A stretch of 64,000 bases of DNA, from the NCBI GenBank assembly GCA_015059905.1, contig SUZN01000001.1, positions 248,001 through 312,000 on the forward strand. Reading direction: 5' to 3'. The translations under genes and the position numbers were made by a program. Source of the stretch: Rikenellaceae bacterium. GTDB taxonomy: Bacteria > Bacteroidota > Bacteroidia > Bacteroidales > Rikenellaceae. This document shows positions 56,505 through 64,000 of this stretch, piece by piece (the stretch's first letter is position 1; the number at the start of each line of letters is the position of its first letter). A model generated the notes under the pieces. The model searched no databases, was not told the origin of the DNA, and was given only the letters and a program-made list of their open reading frames with translations.

Positions 56505-58688
56505 ATGAAGAGATTGATTGCTTTGTCTGTGGCTTTGTTGTGCCTAACCGCCTGCGACGGGCAAACTGTGCAAAAAGTTGAGGGAGATGGTGTGAAAACC
56601 ACGTTCCAGACTGCTCGTGCGTGGCGCGAGACGATTGACAACCGTGCCGATGCGGTGATGGTTTATGGTGTGGGTGGCAATCCATCCGACCGTTCGCGCC
56701 GTGTATCATTTGAGGAGCGTGTGCGCTCGTGGCGCGAAAGAGGTTATAAGGCGCACTTTATGACAGGTATCGCGTGGGGCGAGTATCAGGATTATTTCAC
56801 GGGTCAGTGGGATGGCGAGTGGCACTTGGACGAGGGTCAGGTGCAGCAGAATGGCGACACCATCTGGCACGGACATATGGTGCCTTACATCGTACCATCG
56901 GACAACTACCTTAAATACATCAAAGAGCGTCACGTCAAGCGAGTGATTGATGCAGGCATAGATGCAATCTTTATGGAGGAGCCCGAGTTTTGGGCTCGCG
57001 CGGGATATAGCGAGTCGTTTAAACGTGAGTGGAAGAAGTATTACGGCTTTGATTGGCGACCACAGCACGAATCGCCCGAGAATACCTGGCTTGCGAATAA
57101 GTTGAAATATGAGCTCTACTACAAGGCTTTGAATGAGGTCTTTACTTACGCCAAGGAGTATGGTCGCGAGAAGGGTATGGATGTGAAGTGTTATGTGCCA
57201 ACCCATTCGCTTGTGAACTACTCGCAGTGGAGTATCGTGTCGCCCGAGGCGAGTCTCGCATCGCTCGATTGTGTGGATGGTTACATCGCACAGGTGTGGA
57301 CAGGCACATCTCGAGAGCCAAACTATTACAACGGAGAGGCGCGCGAGCGTGTGTTTGAAACCGCTTACCTGGAGTATGGCTCTATGGAGTCGATGACTGC
57401 GCCAACAGGGCGAAAGATGTTTTTCCTTACCGACCCTATCGAGGATAGAGCAAAAGATTGGGATGACTACAAGCGAAATTATCAGGCGACCTTTACTGCG
57501 CAGCTCTTGTATCCCAATATTGCCGATTTTGAAATTATGCCCTGGCCAGAGCGCATCTACGAGGGTTTGTATCGTGTGAGTGCCAACAGCCATGAGCGTT
57601 CGCATATTCCACGCCACTACTCAATGCAGATGCAGGTGATGGTGAATTCTTTGAATAAAATGCCACTTTCAGAGAATAAGGTGTCGGGCTCGGAGGGCTT
57701 GACCGTCTTGATGGCTAACTCGCTTATGTTCCAGCGTCTGCCTACTCACGATGGGTATGAAGATCCGCAGCTCTCTAACTTCTATGGTTTGGCGTTGCCA
57801 TTCTTGAAACGAGGTGTGCCCGTCAAGACTGCGCATATCGAAAATCTCGCCTATGGTGCATTGGATAACACCGAGGTGCTGTTGATGAGCTACTCAAATC
57901 TTAAGCCTCTTGACCCTGTGGCGCATGAGCATCTTGCCGAGTGGGTTAAGCAGGGCGGTGTGCTGGTGTATAGTTGTCGCGACAACGACCCATTCCAGAG
58001 TGTTATGGAGTGGTGGAATCAGAATGGCAATAGCTACGCTGCTCCTGCCGACCATCTTTTCTCTTTGATGGGGATCAATGCTGGTGCTGCTGCGGGCGAG
58101 TATAAGTATGGTAAGGGTGTTGTGTGTATTATCCGCCAGGACCCCAAGGAGTATGTGCTTGAGCAGGGTGGCGACAAGGCATTTGTTGAGGTTGTCAAGT
58201 CGCTCTATGAGGGTGCCTCCAAGGCGGGTAAGTTGCAGTTTAAGAATACGCTGCTTCTGGAGCGTGGTATGTATGATTTGGTGGCAGTGCTGAACGAGAG
58301 TGTATCGAATGAGCCACACACAATCAAGGGTACGCTTATAGATTTGTTTGATCCCGAACTCCCCGTTTATGATAAGAAGCAGATTAAGCCAGGCGAGCAG
58401 GGCTATTTCGTAAATGTCGATAGAGTGAAGAATAGTCGCCCACAGGTACTTGCTTCGGCAAGCCGTGAGAGCGACGAGGTCATCACATCGAGGAGTTACT
58501 CTTATATCGCAAAAGGTCCAATCCGCACCTCGTCGGTTTCGCGCGTGTTGCTCAAGCGTTGCCCAAAGAGTGTGAAGCTCAATGGCAAGGAGGTATTTAC
58601 CGCCTCGGAGTGGGATAAGGCGTCACGCACTTATCGTGTTAAGTTTGAGAATAATCCTGATGGAGTAAAGGTTGAATTTGAATGGTAG
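56505..58688 (+). CDS. glycoside-hydrolase-like lipoprotein, family not assigned
   Basis: The 727-residue protein has a lipobox (LLCLTAC, Cys 17). Residues about 40-370 look like a TIM barrel: VIDAGIDAIFMEEPEFWARA gives a Glu-Glu pair where retaining hydrolases hold catalytic residues. Residues about 400-560 (LENTEVLLMSYSN-type NTEVLLMSYSNLKPLD, GGVLVYSCRDNDPF) resemble the glutamine-amidotransferase-like trimerisation domain of GH42 beta-galactosidases, and the C-terminus is a beta-sandwich. I do not recognise a named family. It is flanked by terminators on both sides. Confidence 0.75.
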   Translation: MKRLIALSVALLCLTACDGQTVQKVEGDGVKTTFQTARAWRETIDNRADAVMVYGVGGNPSDRSRRVSFEERVRSWRERGYKAHFMTGIAWGEYQDYFTGQWDGEWHLDEGQVQQNGDTIWHGHMVPYIVPSDNYLKYIKERHVKRVIDAGIDAIFMEEPEFWARAGYSESFKREWKKYYGFDWRPQHESPENTWLANKLKYELYYKALNEVFTYAKEYGREKGMDVKCYVPTHSLVNYSQWSIVSPEASLASLDCVDGYIAQVWTGTSREPNYYNGEARERVFETAYLEYGSMESMTAPTGRKMFFLTDPIEDRAKDWDDYKRNYQATFTAQLLYPNIADFEIMPWPERIYEGLYRVSANSHERSHIPRHYSMQMQVMVNSLNKMPLSENKVSGSEGLTVLMANSLMFQRLPTHDGYEDPQLSNFYGLALPFLKRGVPVKTAHIENLAYGALDNTEVLLMSYSNLKPLDPVAHEHLAEWVKQGGVLVYSCRDNDPFQSVMEWWNQNGNSYAAPADHLFSLMGINAGAAAGEYKYGKGVVCIIRQDPKEYVLEQGGDKAFVEVVKSLYEGASKAGKLQFKNTLLLERGMYDLVAVLNESVSNEPHTIKGTLIDLFDPELPVYDKKQIKPGEQGYFVNVDRVKNSRPQVLASASRESDEVITSRSYSYIAKGPIRTSSVSRVLLKRCPKSVKLNGKEVFTASEWDKASRTYRVKFENNPDGVKVEFEW

Positions 58689-58711
58689 GAGTTGTTTTGA
58701 ATACCATAAAT

Positions 58712-58747
58712 AATAAAAGGTTGCTAACGCGTTAGCAACCTTTTATT
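58712..58747. terminator. bidirectional terminator, perfect 36-base palindrome
   Basis: AATAAAAGGTTGCTAACG is followed by its exact complement, so the hairpin is perfect over 16 bp with a 4-base loop and has T-rich ends on both strands. It serves both converging genes. Confidence 0.9.
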
Positions 58748-58766
58748 GTGTAGATTAAAAATCTTT

Positions 58767-60887
58767 CTACTTCAAATACTTATCCAGCCAACCGAAGAAC
58801 TCGCGGTTCCAGACGATTGAGTTCTGTGGCTTGAATACCTGGTGTGCCTCGTTCTCGAACTCCACAAGGCGTGCATCTACACCCTTCAGACGTGCTGCTG
58901 TAAATGCCTGCAACGACTGTGTGTAAGGGATGCGGAAGTCGTACTCGCCTGTGATGATAAGGATTGGAGTGTTCCAATTCTGCACAAACTTATGTGGCGA
59001 GTTGGCGTAAGAGCGCTGTGCGATAGCGTTAGACTTATCCCAATAGTTGCCGCCGTAGTCGTGGTTGATGAAGAACAGCTCCTCGGTCTCGCCATACATC
59101 GACTCGAAGTTGAAGATACCGCAGTGAGAGATGAAGGCCTTGAAACGACCCTCGTGATGACCTGCTAAGTAATAAACCGAGTAACCTCCGTACGATGCGC
59201 CTACGCAACCCATGTGTTCGGTGTCGCACCAAGGCTCCTTAGCTACCTCGTCGATAGCGGCCAAATAATCCTGAATGTTCTGACCAGCATAGTCGCCCGA
59301 AATCTGCTCACGCCACTCGCTGCCAAATGATGGACAACCGCGACGGTTAGGTGCTACCACAACATAGCCCTGTGCCGCCATAAGCTGGAAGTTCCAGCGG
59401 TAGCTCCAACCCTGTGATACCACGCTCTGTGGGCCACCCTCGCAATAGAGCAGGGTAGGGTACTTCTTCGCAGGGTCGAAATCGGGTGGCAGGATAACCC
59501 ATGTGAGCATCTCCTTGCCATCGGTGGTCTTAATCCAGCGCTTCTGCACCTCGCCCATCTTCACATTGTCATAGACGTGTGAGTTGATGTTTGAAAGCTG
59601 TGCGAGTGCGCCGTCAGCGAGGTTTACCTCATAAAGCTCCTTGTCGCGGCTTATAGTCATCAGCGTTGTGAGGCACTTGTCGCCCGCGATGCTCATCGAA
59701 GCGATGTCGTGGTCACCCTTTGTGATAACCTCTACGTTGGCATCTGCAACACCAACCTTGCACACCTGCTGTGTACCTTCGATAGCCGAGAGGAAGTAGA
59801 TTGTTGAGTTATCCTTCCATATCACGTTTGATGCGCTGTGGTCAAATGCGGGTGTAATCTCCTTGCGCTCCTGACTCTTCATATCATAGACGAAGAGACG
59901 GTCCTTGTCTGACTCATAACCAGGTGTCGCCATTGAGCAGAACGCCAGCTGGCTGTCGTCGGGTGACCATACAGGATAGCGGTCGTAGCCTACAAACTCC
60001 ATAATACGCATGCCCTTGCTTGAGAGCAACTTGTTGATGTTTACTGTTGAGCCATCCTCGGTATTGTAAATAAAGATGTCCGAGTCGGTCGAGATAGCAT
60101 ACTCTGCGCCTGTGAGTGGCTTGCAGGTGTAGGCAAGCATCTTGCCGTTGTTGCTCCACGCAATCTCTGCGGTGTCGAAGTATGGAGCAAGCGGAGCATC
60201 CCATGCAGCCTCAGCGCCGAGTATGTCCTTGTCATTTGCCAGACCGTTAGCGGTAAGGTCGGCAACGAAGATGTGGCTGTACTCGCCCTCATCCCAATAG
60301 TCCCAGTGGCGAGCCATCAGGTCATCGTAGATACGAGCCTTTGACTTATCCATATCCTTATATATGTCTGATGACTTTGTGTCGGCAGCGTGTACCTTCT
60401 TAACATAGAATAATTTGTCGGCAGCGGGAGCTACACCATAGCCCTCGATGCCACCTTCGATGTCTGTAATCTGCTTCACCGCGCCACCTGCTGGGTTCAT
60501 CTGCCAAAGCTGTGTCGAGCCGCTGCGGTTTGATGTGAAGTAGATGAGTGAGCCATCGGCGCTCCACTGTGGGTCGGAGTTCGACGAAGTGTTGTCGGTG
60601 AGCGCCTGCTCCTCGCCCGAAGCCATATCGCGTACATAAATCTGTGTAAGACCCTTGTTCTCCTCCATATTGTAACGAGTAACGGTGTAGAGAGCCTTCG
60701 TTCCGTCAGGCGAGAGTGATGCTGCACCCAAGCGACCCATCTTCCACATTACGGGAGGTGTGAGGCGTGCCTGGGCAATCTCCTCGGCCGTCAGTTTGTT
60801 GTCAATGTCGAGCGTTGCAGGCTTCTCTTGAGTGCAGGAAGCCAGCGCCATAGCTGCAATAGCCATAATAAAAGATAATTTTTTCAT
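58767..60887 (-). CDS. S9-family (DPP5-like) dipeptidyl peptidase, lipoprotein
   Basis: With ATG at 60887 (a TTG lies 4 codons earlier) the protein has 706 residues and a lipobox (MALASC, Cys 17). Residues about 50-430 form a WD40-like beta-propeller (GAASLSPDGTKALYTVTRYN); the rest is an alpha/beta hydrolase with the catalytic Ser in VGASYGGYSVYYLAG (about 565), Asp in ITGEYDFRIPYTQ and His in ENEAHQVFKPQN. It resembles the periplasmic DPP5 of Porphyromonas, which frees dipeptides from oligopeptides for amino acid use. Confidence 0.92.
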   Translation of the reverse strand: MKKLSFIMAIAAMALASCTQEKPATLDIDNKLTAEEIAQARLTPPVMWKMGRLGAASLSPDGTKALYTVTRYNMEENKGLTQIYVRDMASGEEQALTDNTSSNSDPQWSADGSLIYFTSNRSGSTQLWQMNPAGGAVKQITDIEGGIEGYGVAPAADKLFYVKKVHAADTKSSDIYKDMDKSKARIYDDLMARHWDYWDEGEYSHIFVADLTANGLANDKDILGAEAAWDAPLAPYFDTAEIAWSNNGKMLAYTCKPLTGAEYAISTDSDIFIYNTEDGSTVNINKLLSSKGMRIMEFVGYDRYPVWSPDDSQLAFCSMATPGYESDKDRLFVYDMKSQERKEITPAFDHSASNVIWKDNSTIYFLSAIEGTQQVCKVGVADANVEVITKGDHDIASMSIAGDKCLTTLMTISRDKELYEVNLADGALAQLSNINSHVYDNVKMGEVQKRWIKTTDGKEMLTWVILPPDFDPAKKYPTLLYCEGGPQSVVSQGWSYRWNFQLMAAQGYVVVAPNRRGCPSFGSEWREQISGDYAGQNIQDYLAAIDEVAKEPWCDTEHMGCVGASYGGYSVYYLAGHHEGRFKAFISHCGIFNFESMYGETEELFFINHDYGGNYWDKSNAIAQRSYANSPHKFVQNWNTPILIITGEYDFRIPYTQSLQAFTAARLKGVDARLVEFENEAHQVFKPQNSIVWNREFFGWLDKYLK

Positions 60888-60917
60888 TTTTTCTATCAAG
60901 GTTTAACTTCAATTTCG

Positions 60918-60925
60918 TATTTTTG
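60918..60925 (+). promoter_or_regulatory. -7 promoter box for the NUDIX-porX-tsaE cluster
   Basis: TATTTTTG matches TAnnTTTG and would give a leader of about 13 bases before the ATG at 60945. No clear -33 box. The next genes follow at 14 and 2 bases and probably share this transcript. Confidence 0.5.
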
Positions 60926-60944
60926 CATAATAAACCCAACAACG

Positions 60945-61625
60945 ATGAACGCAACCACACAAAAAACTACTCTGCCCGACGATTTGCCACGCATCATCGC
61001 AATGCGGGATATGCTGCCTGTTGAGAGTGACGGGAGCATCGAAATTTCGTTTGGTAATCGTATGCTTCGCTTCTCTTCGGTAGCCCCCGAGGGGTGGTTT
61101 GCTGTGCATCATACCGATGCGGAGTCTATTTCACGAGCGAAGATAGTGCTTTTTATTGATACTTACAAACGTGTGGTGGTTTTGTCTGCCGATCCGCTCG
61201 CTTCGTTTTACGAGTTCGCGTGTCAGGAGGCGTGGGTTGAGGCTGCTGGTGGCATTGTGGAGAGCGATGCGGGCGAGGTTGTTATGATACGCCGCAACGA
61301 GCGCTGGGATTTGCCGAAAGGTCATCGCGAGATGGGCGAGGAGTTCTCGGAGTGTGCCGCGCGTGAGGCTATGGAGGAGACGGGCGCGAAGGTGGATAGT
61401 GTGGAGCGATTGTTGGTAACAACACTGCACAGCTATAATTTCTATGGCAAGTGGGAGCTGAAACTCACCGCGTGGTATCATATGCGAGGCAAGAAGCAGC
61501 CGCTTACGCCACAGACGGAGGAGGGTATCATCTGCGCTGAGTGGATAGCCCGCCAGGAGATAAAGGAGAAAATAAAAGGCTCATTCCCCACAATTCAGAG
61601 AGTGTTTGATGCGTTTTTAGAGTAG
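60945..61625 (+). CDS. NUDIX hydrolase
   Basis: The 226-residue cytosolic protein has a complete Nudix box, GHREMGEEFSECAAREAMEE followed by TGAKV, at about residues 126-150. The first 100 residues form an extra N-terminal domain (PRIIAMRDMLPVESDGSIEI) without known function. Nudix enzymes hydrolyse nucleoside diphosphates linked to another moiety. It is placed 14 bases before porX, a common arrangement that I believe recurs in Bacteroidales, though I cannot check it here. Confidence 0.92.
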   Translation: MNATTQKTTLPDDLPRIIAMRDMLPVESDGSIEISFGNRMLRFSSVAPEGWFAVHHTDAESISRAKIVLFIDTYKRVVVLSADPLASFYEFACQEAWVEAAGGIVESDAGEVVMIRRNERWDLPKGHREMGEEFSECAAREAMEETGAKVDSVERLLVTTLHSYNFYGKWELKLTAWYHMRGKKQPLTPQTEEGIICAEWIARQEIKEKIKGSFPTIQRVFDAFLE

Positions 61626-61639
61626 AAAAATATTACAAT

Positions 61640-63199
61640 ATGGTTAAGATATTATGGGTGGATGATGAGGTTGAGTTGCTGAAGCCTCACGTTCTGTTTC
61701 TCAAAGGTAAAGGTTATGAGGTTGATACTTGCAACAATGGCTATGATGCCATTGATATGGTGCGAGCGACAGCCTATGACCTTATCATTCTGGATGAGAT
61801 GATGCCTGGTATGACGGGTCTGGAGACGTTGCCGCTGATTAAGGATGTGCGCCCAACGACCCCCGTTATTATGGTTACCAAGAGCGAGGAGGAGAATATT
61901 ATGGATAAGGCTATCGGCTCGAAGATTGCCGATTATATCATCAAGCCTGTAAATCCCAATCAAGTATTGCTTTCGATTAAGAAGAATGTCCACTCGCAAC
62001 AGCTTGTGACCGAGCAGACTACGGCAGATTATCGAGCCGAATTCGGGCGTATCTCGTCGATGTGTCAGATGGCGTCATCGTTCTCGGCGTGGAGTGCTCT
62101 GTATCGCAAGATTACGGGTTGGGAGATTGAGCTTTCGTCTTCATCCGACCAGGGTATCAAGGAGGTGCTGGCATACCAGAAGAGCGAGGCGAATCAGGAG
62201 TTCTGCAAGTTCGTACGCCGCAACTACTACAATTGGATAAACAAACGTGTGGATGAGGAGGAGATTCCTGTGATGTCGCACACGTTGATGCGCAAAAAGA
62301 TTTTCCCAGAAGTTGATAAGAACGAAAAGACTACGCTGCTGCTTATTGATAACTTCCGTTATGACCAGTGGCGTGTTATCAGCTCGATGTTGAGAGGTTA
62401 CTACGATGTGGATGTCGATGACCTCTATTGTGCCATTCTGCCTACGGCTACGCAATATGCACGAAATGCGATTTTTGCGGGTCTGATGCCTCTTGCGATT
62501 GATAAGCTGATGCCAAATAAGTGGCTCAACGACAATGAGGAGGGTGGAAAGAATCAATATGAGGATGAGTTCTTGCGCCGTCAGTTGCTCTCGTGCGGCA
62601 AGGATTACAAGTGGACTTTCGATAAGCTGGTGCGCCCCGAGGCGGGACGCAAACTGATTGACAACATCAGTCGTTTGTATGATGCTGATTTCTCGGTTAT
62701 TGTCTATAACTTCCTCGACATTCTTTCACACGCCCGCACCGAAACCGATATCATCCGCGAGCTCACCGAGGATGAGGCTTCGTTCCGTTCACTCACGCGC
62801 TCGTGGTTTGAGTACTCCGACCTGTTTGTTATTCTGAAGCTGCTGTCGGAGCGAGGTCACACCGTAATCATCACATCCGATCACGGCACAATCCGCGTGG
62901 ATAATCCCGTGAAGGTTACGGGCGATAGGGAGACATCGCCAAACTTGCGTTACAAGACGGGGCGCAACTTGCAATACAACGCCCGCGAGGTGTATGAGGT
63001 GACACGCCCCGAGGATATTCAACTTCCTCGCACAAACCTCTCGTCGAGCTATATCTTTGCCTATAACTCCGACTTTTTGGTCTATAACAACGACGCCAAC
63101 AAGTTTATTCGCTATTACCGCAACACCTTCCAGCACGGCGGAATTTCGATGGAGGAGATGCTGGTGCCATACATAGTGCTGAAACCTAAAAACAGATAG
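61640..63199 (+). CDS. porX: PorX-type response regulator with PglZ phosphatase-like domain
   Basis: The 519-residue protein has a receiver domain (residues 1-122: VDDEVELLKP, phospho-acceptor Asp52 in LIILDEMMPGMTG, Lys in IIKPVNP), helical linker and a PglZ/alkaline-phosphatase-superfamily domain (about 200-519). Thr271 in TATQYARNAIFAG is the likely nucleophile; FLDILSH and ITSDHGTIRV give metal ligands. In Porphyromonas and Flavobacterium PorX controls the type IX secretion system and cleaves small nucleotides. Its kinase PorY is not in the window. Confidence 0.95.
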   Translation: MVKILWVDDEVELLKPHVLFLKGKGYEVDTCNNGYDAIDMVRATAYDLIILDEMMPGMTGLETLPLIKDVRPTTPVIMVTKSEEENIMDKAIGSKIADYIIKPVNPNQVLLSIKKNVHSQQLVTEQTTADYRAEFGRISSMCQMASSFSAWSALYRKITGWEIELSSSSDQGIKEVLAYQKSEANQEFCKFVRRNYYNWINKRVDEEEIPVMSHTLMRKKIFPEVDKNEKTTLLLIDNFRYDQWRVISSMLRGYYDVDVDDLYCAILPTATQYARNAIFAGLMPLAIDKLMPNKWLNDNEEGGKNQYEDEFLRRQLLSCGKDYKWTFDKLVRPEAGRKLIDNISRLYDADFSVIVYNFLDILSHARTETDIIRELTEDEASFRSLTRSWFEYSDLFVILKLLSERGHTVIITSDHGTIRVDNPVKVTGDRETSPNLRYKTGRNLQYNAREVYEVTRPEDIQLPRTNLSSSYIFAYNSDFLVYNNDANKFIRYYRNTFQHGGISMEEMLVPYIVLKPKNR

Positions 63200-63201
63200 T
63201 T

Positions 63202-63615
63202 ATGAAGAGAATAGAGATAGATTCACTTTCGGAATTGAATGCGGTGGCTGAAGCCGTTATAGAGTCATTGGAGGGTCGTAATGTGGTTGTCTTTCGTGCT
63301 CCGATGGGCGCGGGAAAGACTACGCTTATTAGTCGTATCGTGGCGTTGCTTGGTGCGGAGGATACCGTTACCTCGCCTACGTTTGCGCTTGTTAACCAAT
63401 ACGAGGGCAGCGAGCGCCGCATCTATCACTTCGATTTTTACCGCATCAACCGTATTGAGGAGGTTTTTGATTTCGGTTATGAGGAGTATTTCTACTCTGG
63501 AGACCTCTGCCTGGTGGAGTGGCCCGAGAAGATTGAGGCGCTGATTCCCGATGATGCAATGGTTGTCCGCATCGAGGTTGGTGATGATGAGGAACGAGTC
63601 TTTGAGATAGAATAA
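63202..63615 (+). CDS. tsaE: tRNA threonylcarbamoyladenosine synthesis ATPase
   Basis: The 137-residue ATPase works with TsaB and TsaD in making t6A37 of tRNAs. The Walker A site APMGAGKTTLISRIV is at residues 34-48; TVTSPTFALVNQYEG, then RIYHFDFYRI and DLCLVEWPEKIEALIP are TsaE signatures. Length is normal. It begins 2 bases behind porX and ends in a terminator. Confidence 0.95.
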   Translation: MKRIEIDSLSELNAVAEAVIESLEGRNVVVFRAPMGAGKTTLISRIVALLGAEDTVTSPTFALVNQYEGSERRIYHFDFYRINRIEEVFDFGYEEYFYSGDLCLVEWPEKIEALIPDDAMVVRIEVGDDEERVFEIE

Positions 63616-63645
63616 AATCTTCATCAGCGATGAATTTGCTTGTAA

Positions 63646-63680
63646 TGCAGACTCTTAATTTGCAGGAGTCCGCATTTTTT
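63646..63680 (+). terminator. terminator behind tsaE
   Basis: TGCAGACTC (63646-63654) pairs with GAGTCCGCA (63666-63674) with one mismatch, followed by six T. The loop holds the -33 box of the next promoter. Confidence 0.75.
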
Positions 63681-63690
63681 ATTATATTTG
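63660..63690 (+). promoter_or_regulatory. promoter of the DsbD-like gene
   Basis: TTG (63660-63662), a 20-base spacer and TATATTTG (63683-63690) form a full Bacteroidota-type promoter. The predicted start near 63697 gives a leader of about 45 bases. It overlaps the tsaE terminator. Confidence 0.75.
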
Positions 63691-63742
63691 CACCTTTGTA
63701 TAAGATATAAAAACCGAATTTGAAATTTAATAAGTGAAAAAT

Positions 63743-64000
63743 ATGAATTTTGTAAAGAGTATTTTGCTTACGATTATCGTCGCATTCTCATCGCTTGCAA
63801 CATTTGCGCAGGTGGTTGAGCCTGTGGCTTGGAAGTCATCGGTTGAGAAGATTGCCGACGGAGAGTATCGTGTGACATTCAAGGCATCGATTGACGAAGG
63901 TTGGCACATCTACGACCTCGGTCCATATGAGTTGGGTGGTCCTATGGCTACTGCCTTTACATTTGAGCCCGCCGCTGATTATGAGTTGGTAGGCGGCATC
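63743..64000 (+). CDS. DsbD-like thiol:disulfide interchange protein, N-terminal fragment
   Basis: Only 86 codons are in the window. A signal peptide (MNFVKSILLTIIVAFSSLATFA) is followed by VEPVAWKSSVEKIADGEYRV and TFKASIDEGWHIYDLGPYEL, which fit the N-terminal DsbD/DsbC-like domain of cytochrome c biogenesis/thiol-disulfide exchange proteins in Bacteroidota. The membrane and thioredoxin domains would lie beyond the window. The identity is likely but not proven from this part alone. Confidence 0.75.
   Translation, partial: MNFVKSILLTIIVAFSSLATFAQVVEPVAWKSSVEKIADGEYRVTFKASIDEGWHIYDLGPYELGGPMATAFTFEPAADYELVGGI

Noticed and set aside
56706..57617. A 303-codon minus-strand open frame
   Set aside because: It is opposite the glycoside-hydrolase-like gene, which has a lipobox, a promoter and coherent domains.
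58712..58747. Perfect palindrome as a possible attachment site or operator
   Set aside because: It lies between converging genes and has T-rich ends on both strands, which a bidirectional terminator explains fully. No integrase is nearby.

Overview
This 64 kb window reads as a chromosomal segment of a Bacteroidota bacterium, most likely of the order Bacteroidales; an Alistipes/Rikenellaceae-like gut organism would fit but is not proven. Reasons: promoters of the TTG-N19-20-TAnnTTTG type, a fused MurF-alanine racemase, a PorX-type regulator, a GSCFA protein, a DUF2851 protein, a Bacteroidota-type LptD, and a run of fimbrillin/DUF4493/PCMD surface lipoproteins. No rRNA, tRNA, insertion sequence, phage gene or CRISPR array was seen. 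Coding density is very high.

Region 1 (1-9055, minus strand): one branched-chain amino acid operon, ilvD-ilvB-ilvN-ilvC-leuA-leuC-leuD-leuB (leuB cut by the window edge). In front of ilvD lies a complete-looking transcription attenuator: a promoter, an 18-residue leader peptide with 11 Leu/Ile/Val residues, an 11-bp antiterminator helix whose first arm starts directly after the leader stop codon, and a competing 14-bp terminator hairpin. This is the best-supported regulatory discovery in the window.

Region 2 (9277-17552): a DsbA-like protein; a plus-strand cluster of a DUF2148 ferredoxin-like protein, LuxS, an MTA/SAH nucleosidase and a ZIP metal transporter (SAH recycling next to metal handling); a minus-strand cluster of an M23 peptidase lipoprotein, a PPOX-like protein, IspD and a PH-domain membrane protein; then lpxK and ssb on the plus strand.

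Region 3 (17572-31522, minus strand): a dCMP deaminase-like enzyme, SecA, a DUF2851 protein lacking its usual N-terminal part, an MIP18-type Fe-S protein and SufE, an alkaline-phosphatase-superfamily protein that has lost most PafA-type catalytic residues, a GSCFA protein, an ABC-F ATPase, a DUF4886 SGNH-type protein and LptD.

Region 4 (31612-46218, plus strand): envelope and housekeeping genes: amidase with SPOR domain, MCE/MlaD protein, MutS2, MurF-Alr, an RsmI-like methyltransferase, GrpE, DnaJ, a small membrane protein, MutL, a rhomboid protease, an EEP-family protein and a YhcH-family protein.

Region 5 (46353-58747, plus strand): the accessory part. Seven tightly packed genes encode exported proteins: a fimbrillin-like lipoprotein, three further lipoproteins with DUF4493-like regions, two paralogous small beta-barrel-like proteins and a last PCMD lipoprotein. 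The locus ends in a strong terminator and is followed by a separate glycoside-hydrolase-like lipoprotein. I read the seven genes as an uncharacterised surface-protein assembly; its function is unknown.

Region 6 (58767-64000): a DPP5-like S9 peptidase on the minus strand, then on the plus strand a NUDIX hydrolase, PorX, TsaE and the start of a DsbD-like protein that runs off the window.
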